Shown: one piece after another, positions 1 to 4,031 of the stretch
How the letters are laid out: the number at the start of each line of letters is the position of its first letter
Position numbering within the stretch: position 1 is the stretch's first letter
Assembly (NCBI GenBank): GCA_039932395.1
Contig: JBDTQB010000298.1
Coordinates: 1-5,941, forward strand
Direction: 5' to 3'
DNA: 5,941 nt
Source of the DNA: JAGNNV01 sp039932395
Lineage (GTDB): Bacteria > Acidobacteriota > Vicinamibacteria > Fen-336 > JAGNNV01
The notes under the pieces: model-generated
Told to the model about the DNA's origin: nothing
The model's database searches: none
What the model saw: only the letters and a program-made list of their open reading frames with translations
Made by a program: the position numbers and the translations under genes

Positions 1-2274
1 CGCCTGGCCGTGGTGTGGCACACGTTCGGTCTCGGCCAGTCGCTTCCCGCAGTGAACGCGCTCGACTATCGCGACTACAAAGAACGCGGCAAGCTCTTCG
101 AAGACTTCACGCACATCAGCGGCTTCGAAACCGTGATGCAGGCGAATTCCAATGCGGAACTCGTCCGCGTGGGGACCGTGGCGGCGAACTTCTTTCCGTT
201 CCTTGGCGTCGAACCGGCTCTCGGCCGGCAGTTCCGCGATTCCGAGGACGTGCCGGGTGCCGCGCGCGTGGTGTGGATCGACCACGATCTGTGGCAGCGT
301 CACTTCGGCGGCAGTCCAACGGCCATCGGCAAGACCGTCGAGCTCGAAGGCGCTCCCGCCGAAGTGGTGGGCGTTCTGCCTCGCGACTTCGAGCTTCATC
401 TTCCCGCGGAGACGTTCCTGGTGGGACGCCCGCAGATCTTTCGACCGTCGCGTATCGATTGGGCCAACCAGCCTGCGCGTAACAACACCGGGGAAACCGT
501 GCTGGCGCGAGTGAAAACGGGCGTTCCATTTGGCGCGGCCGCGCGGGAGATCGAAACGATCGCCGCCGGATTGCGGCGTGAAGTGCGCGAACTCGACGCC
601 GCCGATCTGCGGGCGAGCCTGATTCCCCTGAAGCAGGACGTTGTGAAGAACGTGCGGGACGGCCTGTGGGCCTTGATGGGTGCGGTGGCCTTCGTGCTGT
701 TGATTGCGAGCGCCAACGTGGCGCGTCTCCTTCTCGCCCGCGGTTTGAGCCGTGAGGGCGAGTTCCGCCTGCGCGCATCGCTTGGCGCCAGCCGCGCCGA
801 CCTCGCGCGCACGGTCGTCGCGGAGGGGGTGATCATCGCGGCCTTCGGTACCGCGGTCGGTGTGGGCGTGGCGCAGGCGAGCCTCTTGGTGATCCGCACT
901 CTGCAGGCCGCGTCGATTCCACGACTCGCGAGCGTCACTCTTGATCTGCGGGTGACGGCCTTCGCTCTGGGCGCGGCCCTTCTGGCCATTCTTCTGTCCG
1001 CGGTCATTCCAGGCGTGCGGGCGTCGAGCGCGGTTCTGACTCCGGGTGCGTCCGCGAACTCGCGAGTGATCGGAGCGGGACCAGCGTTGCGGCTGCAGGA
1101 CCGCGTGGTGATGGCGCAGATGGCTCTTGCCGTGGTCGTCGTGATCGGGGCCTCTTTCATGATCCAGAGCTTTCGTTCGTTGATGGACGTTCCGCTCGGC
1201 TTCGAGTCGGAACGCCTGCTCACACTGCGTGTGGCCGTGCCTCGGAGCGGGTATGCGACGCGGCCGGCTACGCAGGAATTCTGGCGACGGGCCGAAGCGC
1301 GCGTGCAACGAGTGCCCGGTGTTGTGTCGGTCTCGGGAATTTCGCTGCTGCCGTTGACGGGAGATGGCCCCACGCTGGCGTTCGCGTATGACGAACAGAC
1401 GGCGCGCAATTGGGAGACCGCCGCTGCTGACTTCCGCCGCGTCAGCCCCGGACTCTTCAAGACGATGGGCATCACGCTCGTGGCCGGCCGTGAGTTCGTC
1501 GACGCGGACGTCATCGACCTGCAGCAAGGCGGGACACGAAAGCTCGTGATCGACACCGCGCTCGCGAAGATGGCGTTTCCGGGGAGATCCGCGATCGGAG
1601 AGAGGCTGCAGGTTGAGCCCACGGCCGGTCCCAACGCGTTCGCTGAAGTGATCGGCGTCGTGAATCCGATCGCGCTCCTGAGTGTCGGCGCTTCGGGCCG
1701 GCCGCAGGCCTATCAATCGGACGTCTACTCGAGGGTTTGGCTCAGTTTCGTCATTCGAACGACGAGGCCGCCGCAGGAAATTCAGGGCGAAGTGCGTCGT
1801 GCTCTGCTGGAGCTGACGCCGGATATCGCGGTTCAAGATGTGCGCCCGATGACGGACGTCGTGCAAAACGCGCTGGCGCCCGTGCTCCTCGCCACAAAAT
1901 CCATGTCGATGTTCGGCCTGATCTCGGTGGCGCTCGCCGGACTGGGTATGTACGCGGCGCTTGCGTATTCAGTGGCTCTGCGCACGCGAGAACTCGGAAT
2001 CCGGCTCGCTCTCGGCGAAACGCCCGGCGCATTGCGAAACCGCGTCCTTCGGCAGGGCTTCCGCCTGGCCGCGATCAGTCTCGTGTTCGGCGGGACAATC
2101 GCGGTGCTGTTGGCGGCGGCTGTGCGCGTCTCGCTCTACGGCGTCCGCTTGTCTGATCCGCAGGCCTACGCAATGGCGATGCTTATTCTGGGCGTTGCGG
2201 CACTGGTTGCTTGCTGGTTTCCCGCGTCGAGAGCGTCGCGAGTCGATCCGCTGGTCGCGCTGCGGCACGACTGA
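1..2274 (+). CDS. ADOP-family (MacB/FtsX-like) permease, 5' end cut by window edge
   Basis: This is an inner-membrane permease of the MacB/FtsX type, resembling the acidobacterial duplicated orphan permeases. The frame is open from base 1 and gives 757 residues to a TGA stop. The GTG at 10 is not the true start, because the usual N-terminal helix (roughly 60-80 residues) is missing and lies upstream. Residues counted from the window edge: first periplasmic core domain about 10-215, with the family-like stretches VAANFFPFLGVEPALGRQF and GKTVELEG; first FtsX domain about 220-345 with three hydrophobic helices; a fifth helix about 370-390; second core domain about 395-625; second FtsX domain about 637-757, with RTRELGIRLALGE and the terminal RASRVDPLVALRHD that is typical of the family. 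No ATP-binding gene lies next to it, so its energy source and substrate are unknown. It has the same orientation and family as the permease at 4032. Confidence 0.9.
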   Translation, partial: RLAVVWHTFGLGQSLPAVNALDYRDYKERGKLFEDFTHISGFETVMQANSNAELVRVGTVAANFFPFLGVEPALGRQFRDSEDVPGAARVVWIDHDLWQRHFGGSPTAIGKTVELEGAPAEVVGVLPRDFELHLPAETFLVGRPQIFRPSRIDWANQPARNNTGETVLARVKTGVPFGAAAREIETIAAGLRREVRELDAADLRASLIPLKQDVVKNVRDGLWALMGAVAFVLLIASANVARLLLARGLSREGEFRLRASLGASRADLARTVVAEGVIIAAFGTAVGVGVAQASLLVIRTLQAASIPRLASVTLDLRVTAFALGAALLAILLSAVIPGVRASSAVLTPGASANSRVIGAGPALRLQDRVVMAQMALAVVVVIGASFMIQSFRSLMDVPLGFESERLLTLRVAVPRSGYATRPATQEFWRRAEARVQRVPGVVSVSGISLLPLTGDGPTLAFAYDEQTARNWETAAADFRRVSPGLFKTMGITLVAGREFVDADVIDLQQGGTRKLVIDTALAKMAFPGRSAIGERLQVEPTAGPNAFAEVIGVVNPIALLSVGASGRPQAYQSDVYSRVWLSFVIRTTRPPQEIQGEVRRALLELTPDIAVQDVRPMTDVVQNALAPVLLATKSMSMFGLISVALAGLGMYAALAYSVALRTRELGIRLALGETPGALRNRVLRQGFRLAAISLVFGGTIAVLLAAAVRVSLYGVRLSDPQAYAMAMLILGVAALVACWFPASRASRVDPLVALRHD

Positions 2275-2278
2275 TCCC

Positions 2279-2288
2279 ATGGCGCCAT
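2279..2288. repeat. 10-bp perfect palindrome just after the permease stop
   Basis: ATGGCGCCAT is its own reverse complement and begins 5 bases after the stop codon of the first permease. It is too short, and has no T-run after it, to be called a terminator. It may be chance in GC-rich DNA. Confidence 0.3.
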
Positions 2289-2336
2289 TTGAAGTCTGAA
2301 TTGTGACCCCCACCCTCAAGTTCTCTCCCGTGCTGC

Positions 2337-2353
2337 CAGGCCCCGTCGGCCTG
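2337..2353 (+). other. Small GC-rich hairpin between permease and higBA
   Basis: CAGGCC and GGCCTG pair around a 5-base loop (CCGTC). It is the strongest local hairpin I found downstream of the first permease and could take part in 3'-end formation. It lacks the following T-tract of an intrinsic terminator, so the role is only a guess. Confidence 0.3.
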
Positions 2354-2355
2354 CA

Positions 2356-2383
2356 CCCTCCGGTTGGAACCCTCCGGTTGGAA
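2356..2383. repeat. Perfect tandem duplication of a 14-bp unit
   Basis: The unit CCCTCCGGTTGGAA occurs twice without a gap (2356-2369 and 2370-2383), directly upstream of the predicted -35 box of the first higBA operon. Each copy contains GGTT, which also begins the right operator arm GGTTAC at 2405. It could be a simple slippage duplication or a pair of weak upstream binding sites. Confidence 0.85.
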
Positions 2384-2384
2384 T

Positions 2385-2413
2385 TTGTGCTGTGTAACCT
2401 TATGGGTTACGAT
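2385..2413 (+). promoter_or_regulatory. Predicted promoter of higBA operon 1
   Basis: TTGTGC at 2385-2390 and TACGAT at 2408-2413 are separated by 17 bases. The -35 match is weak (3 of 6) and the -10 match moderate (4 of 6). The call rests mainly on position: the operator palindrome fills the spacer. A start about 7 bases after the -10 box would fall at about 2420, on the GTG start codon of higB, implying a leaderless mRNA. An alternative -35, TTGGAA at 2378-2383, would pair with the poor -10 TATGGG at 2401. Confidence 0.5.
2394..2410. promoter_or_regulatory. Palindromic operator of higBA operon 1 (probable HigA site)
   Basis: GTAACC and GGTTAC are perfect inverted arms around a 5-bp centre (TTATG). 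The palindrome lies 8 bases before the toxin start and overlaps the predicted -10 box. HigA antitoxins are known to repress their own operon by binding palindromes at the promoter. That this is the HigA site is inferred from position and symmetry. Confidence 0.75.
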
Positions 2414-2418
2414 GTCTA

Positions 2419-2697
2419 GTGATTCGGACCTTCCGGCACAAGGGCCTCATGCGATTCTTCGCTACGGGCCTGAAGTCTGGCATCCGTCCCGAGCATGAGG
2501 CGCGATTGCGTCTGATTCTCGGTCGGCTTCAGGCCGCAGTGCTACCGGAGGACATGAACCTGCCAGGACTCCGGTTGCACGCACTGAAGGGAGACGCGAA
2601 AGGTCGTTTCGCGGTTTCGGTGAGCGGCAACTGGCGGATCACCTTTGCCTTCTCAGAGAAAAACGCTATCGATGTCGACTACGAGGACTACCACTGA
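2419..2697 (+). CDS. higB: HigB-type toxin, RelE-like mRNA interferase (PF05015 family)
   Basis: This is a 92-residue type II toxin, expected to cut mRNA on the translating ribosome and to be neutralised by the HigA encoded next. The N-terminus MIRTFRHKGLMRFF, the middle NLPGLRLHALKGD, the NWRITF strand and the end DVDYEDYH are family hallmarks. The length equals that of Proteus vulgaris HigB, and H54, K57, R73, D90, Y91 and H92 stand where residues important for that enzyme's activity lie, so the toxin looks intact. The start is GTG at 2419: it is the only good start after an in-frame stop at 2395, and the ATG at 2412 is in another frame. No clear Shine-Dalgarno precedes it, which fits leaderless translation. 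The stop TGA overlaps the ribosome site of higA. Confidence 0.95.
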   Translation: MIRTFRHKGLMRFFATGLKSGIRPEHEARLRLILGRLQAAVLPEDMNLPGLRLHALKGDAKGRFAVSVSGNWRITFAFSEKNAIDVDYEDYH

Positions 2698-2699
2698 GG
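2696..2699 (+). promoter_or_regulatory. Shine-Dalgarno of higA 1, overlapping the higB stop
   Basis: GAGG starts inside the higB TGA stop and lies 7 bases before the ATG at 2707. Ribosomes ending on the toxin gene would stop at this site, which suggests translational coupling. It also decides the start of higA in favour of 2707 over the in-frame ATG at 2713. Confidence 0.75.
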
Positions 2700-2706
2700 T
2701 CTCCCT

Positions 2707-2991
2707 ATGCAGATGCACAATCCGCCCCATCCCGGTGAGATCCTTCGGGGTCTCTGTCTTGAGCCGCTCAGTTTGTCGGTGACGGACGCAGCGACTGCCT
2801 TGGGTGTGAGTCGGAAGACACTCTCCGCGATCCTCAACGGCCGTGCCGGCATCAGCCCGGAGATGGCTATTCGGCTTTCCATTGCGTTCAAGACATCGGC
2901 TGAGAGTTGGCTCAATCAGCAGGTGCAATACGACCTTTGGCACGCCGAGAAGCGGCGCAAGGTTCTGCGAGTGACCCGTCTGGCTGCATAG
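2707..2991 (+). CDS. higA: HigA-type antitoxin with XRE-family helix-turn-helix
   Basis: This 94-residue antitoxin partners the HigB encoded 9 bases upstream. It should bind and block the toxin and repress the operon through the palindrome at 2394-2410. The opening MHNPPHPGEILRG is a signature of the HigA/VapI-like group. The helix-turn-helix spans about residues 23-61 (DAATALGVSRKTLSAILNGR), with the recognition helix about 35-44, followed by the usual SWLNQQVQYDLWHAEK. The length is normal and no key part is missing. The ATG at 2707 has a well-spaced GAGG; the ATG at 2713 would remove only two residues. The gene ends with TAG and faces the second higBA operon across a 113-bp gap. Confidence 0.95.
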   Translation: MQMHNPPHPGEILRGLCLEPLSLSVTDAATALGVSRKTLSAILNGRAGISPEMAIRLSIAFKTSAESWLNQQVQYDLWHAEKRRKVLRVTRLAA

Positions 2992-3044
2992 TCGTCGCTG
3001 GCCTGAGTCCGCCGGCGTCTGCGAACCCGTTCTCGTGCTTCGAG

Positions 3045-3064
3045 TGGCGCGCGGGCTGGCGCGC
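3045..3064. repeat. TGGCGCGC direct repeat, able to form a GC-only hairpin
   Basis: TGGCGCGC occurs at 3045-3052 and 3057-3064. Because GCGCGC is self-complementary, the two copies can pair as a 6-bp stem with a 6-base loop on either strand. It sits between two convergent operons, where a shared terminator would be expected, but no T-run follows on either strand. Confidence 0.4.
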
Positions 3065-3094
3065 ACGGGACCCAAGCCCATTGGCTCAGTGTAC

Positions 3095-3114
3095 TTACGC
3101 GGTGTTACGCGGCG
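3095..3114. repeat. Imperfect 10-bp tandem repeat at the end of higA 2
   Basis: TTACGCGGTG (3095-3104) is followed by TTACGCGGCG (3105-3114). The second copy holds the TAA stop and last codons of the - strand antitoxin gene; the first lies just beyond the stop. It is probably a slippage duplication with no effect on the protein. Confidence 0.6.
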
Positions 3115-3479
3115 CGGGGGTCGGCCGGCTGTTTGATCAGGCTCTCTGCCGGGATGCCGAGCCCAACATGGAGCCTCCAGATCATCTTCAGGGTCAGGGG
3201 GCGGGTTCGATTGAGGACCTCGTAAACCCGGTTTCGACGACCGATCATCGGTTCAAGGTCCTTGGGCCCAAGCCCCTGCTGTTCCATCCGAAACTTGATC
3301 GCCTCGATAGGGTCCGGCAGTCCGAGCGGGAAGTGCTTCGCCTCATACGACTCAACCAGCGTCGCGAGGACATCGAGCCGCTCTCCCTCCGGACTGCCCT
3401 TCTTGGCTGCCATCAGGGACTCGATTTCGGTCAGCGCCGCCTTGTACCTCGCGTCGGTGTTTATCGGCCTAATCTGCAT
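3105..3479 (-). CDS. higA: HigA-type antitoxin (COG5499-like) with C-terminal helix-turn-helix
   Basis: This 124-residue antitoxin belongs to a different HigA group from the one at 2707. The N-terminal half (MQIRPINTDARYKAALTEIE, then LATLVESYEAKHFPL) matches the helical part typical of COG5499 proteins. The C-terminal half (DPIEAIKFRMEQQGLGPKDL, then IGRRNRVYEVLNRTRPL and IWRLHVGLGIPAESLI) is a helix-turn-helix, about residues 57-118. It should neutralise the HigB encoded just upstream and repress the operon at 3804-3822. The frame stays open to 3605, but the start at 3479 fits the family and has a GAGGA 7 bases before it. The longer reading would run backwards into higB codons. The gap to higB is 10 bases. 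Confidence 0.95.
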   Translation of the reverse strand: MQIRPINTDARYKAALTEIESLMAAKKGSPEGERLDVLATLVESYEAKHFPLGLPDPIEAIKFRMEQQGLGPKDLEPMIGRRNRVYEVLNRTRPLTLKMIWRLHVGLGIPAESLIKQPADPRAA

Positions 3480-3486
3480 GGCGTTG

Positions 3487-3491
3487 TCCTC
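3487..3491 (-). promoter_or_regulatory. Shine-Dalgarno of higA 2, overlapping the higB stop
   Basis: On the - strand GAGGA begins within the TGA stop of higB (3492-3490) and ends 7 bases before the higA ATG at 3479. The arrangement, including the 7-base spacing, matches that of the first operon and points to translational coupling. Confidence 0.75.
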
Positions 3492-3792
3492 AAATTGTTT
3501 GCGCGTCAATCGCGTCATACTGGGCCTGTGTGCCGATGAATCGTATGTACACGACTCGATAGGGATAGTTGATCCGCACGACGAGCCGGTACTTGTTCTC
3601 ACCAACGTTGAAAACCACGCGGCCGTCTTTGAGAATGCTCGCGTTGCCGAAATCAGATTTCACCATCGATGGCGTTGACCAGTCGGCGGCGCGCGTCTGG
3701 CGGTACCAGGCAAGAACAGGCTCTCTTGCGTCCGCGCGGGCGGTACTCCTCTTCCAGTATCTCTTCAACGTCGAAACCGCGATGATCCGCAC
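3490..3792 (-). CDS. higB: HigB-type toxin, PF09907-like mRNA interferase
   Basis: This is a 100-residue type II toxin of the HigB group that includes E. coli HigB (YgjN); such proteins are RelE-like ribosome-dependent mRNA interferases. Family marks are the opening MRIIAVSTLKRYW, the central ASILKDGRVVFNV, GENKYRLVVRINYP, and the end VYIRFIGTQAQYDAIDAQTI. It is unrelated at family level to the toxin at 2419. Two GTG codons stand in tandem at 3795 and 3792. I prefer 3792 because it gives the usual MRIIA opening and lies nearest the predicted transcription start; using 3795 adds one valine codon. In the C-terminal motif usually written THxEYD, the histidine is glutamine here (codon 3526-3528), which may affect activity. 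No Shine-Dalgarno precedes the start. Confidence 0.93.
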   Translation of the reverse strand: MRIIAVSTLKRYWKRSTARADAREPVLAWYRQTRAADWSTPSMVKSDFGNASILKDGRVVFNVGENKYRLVVRINYPYRVVYIRFIGTQAQYDAIDAQTI

Positions 3793-3799
3793 CACTTGC

Positions 3800-3829
3800 A
3801 GTTTAGTCCCAGTACGGGACTAGCGGCAA
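3800..3829 (-). promoter_or_regulatory. Predicted promoter of higBA operon 2
   Basis: On the - strand TTGCCG (3829-3824) and TAAACT (3805-3800) are 18 bases apart; each matches the sigma-70 consensus at 4 of 6 positions. The operator fills the spacer. Transcription would begin around 3793, at the paired GTG codons of higB, so the toxin message again appears leaderless. Confidence 0.5.
3804..3822. promoter_or_regulatory. Palindromic operator of higBA operon 2 (probable HigA site)
   Basis: TAGTCCC and GGGACTA are perfect 7-bp inverted arms around a 5-bp centre (AGTAC), overlapping the predicted -10 box by two bases. The layout mirrors the operator of operon 1, but the half-site sequence differs, as expected if each HigA reads its own site. 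Confidence 0.78.
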
Positions 3830-3843
3830 CCGAGGCCGCGACG

Positions 3844-3850
3844 TAGTCCC
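3844..3850. promoter_or_regulatory. Isolated extra operator half-site TAGTCCC
   Basis: The 7-bp arm TAGTCCC recurs exactly 40 bp from the same arm at 3804, close to four helical turns, on the same DNA face. It has no inverted partner beside it. It may be a weak secondary contact for the antitoxin, placed between the divergent higBA 2 and permease genes. Confidence 0.4.
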
Positions 3851-3896
3851 AAGCTCGTTTCCAGAGGGCGTTTAGGCGGTCCTCACCCGCCGTAAT

Positions 3897-3913
3897 CGCG
3901 CGAGAAACGCGCG
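3897..3913. repeat. CGCGCG inverted repeat (hairpin)
   Basis: CGCGCG arms enclose a 5-base AGAAA loop. It lies in the gap between higBA 2 and the second permease. It has no T-tract and could be a chance GC palindrome. Confidence 0.35.
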
Positions 3914-3970
3914 GGCGCTGAGATCGCCGAACTCCCCACGCTGAGCGCTTCGTAAAACTCCCTGCAATCC

Positions 3971-3993
3971 CCAGGAGTTCGCGGAACACCTGG
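3971..3993. promoter_or_regulatory. Near-perfect 23-bp palindrome before the second permease
   Basis: CCAGGAGTTC and GAACACCTGG pair at 9 of 10 positions around a 3-bp GCG centre, ending 38 bases before the permease ATG. The size and place suit a repressor or activator site or a 5'-leader hairpin. ADOP genes often neighbour PadR-type regulators, but no such gene is in this window and the site does not let me name a family. Confidence 0.5.
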
Positions 3994-4020
3994 ACCGCGT
4001 ATCTCGTCTGTCAGTTGAAC

Positions 4021-4026
4021 GGGGGA
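4021..4026 (+). promoter_or_regulatory. Shine-Dalgarno of the second permease
   Basis: GGGGGA lies 5 bases before the ATG at 4032. An in-frame TGA occupies 4029-4031, immediately before this ATG, so the start cannot be further upstream. Confidence 0.7.
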
Positions 4027-4031
4027 CGTGA

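Noticed and set aside
396..1634. Long - strand open frame (412 residues) opposite the first permease
   Set aside because: Low-complexity, Arg/Ser/Ala-rich translation with no family motif, lying wholly antisense to a well-supported permease; a typical GC-rich shadow frame.
2653..3081. - strand frame of 142 residues opposite higA 1
   Set aside because: Antisense shadow of a clear antitoxin gene, with no recognisable domain.
2907..3539. + strand frame of 210 residues spanning the gap between the two higA genes
   Set aside because: It overlaps the end of higA 1 out of frame and lies antisense to higA 2 and the end of higB 2; no family features.
3480..3605. Longer N-terminus for the second HigA starting at 3605
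   Set aside because: The extension overlaps higB in another frame and does not resemble the family; the ATG at 3479 has a good Shine-Dalgarno and the standard opening.
3765..3989. - strand frame of 74 residues over the higBA 2 promoter region
   Set aside because: It runs through the operator and into higB in another frame, has no recognisable motif, and its end would cross the inferred promoter.
2275..4031. Toxin-antitoxin segment as an integron cassette array or transposon
   Set aside because: No attC-like site, integrase, transposase, terminal inverted repeats or flanking target duplication could be found by eye, and the two operons converge rather than run in one direction.
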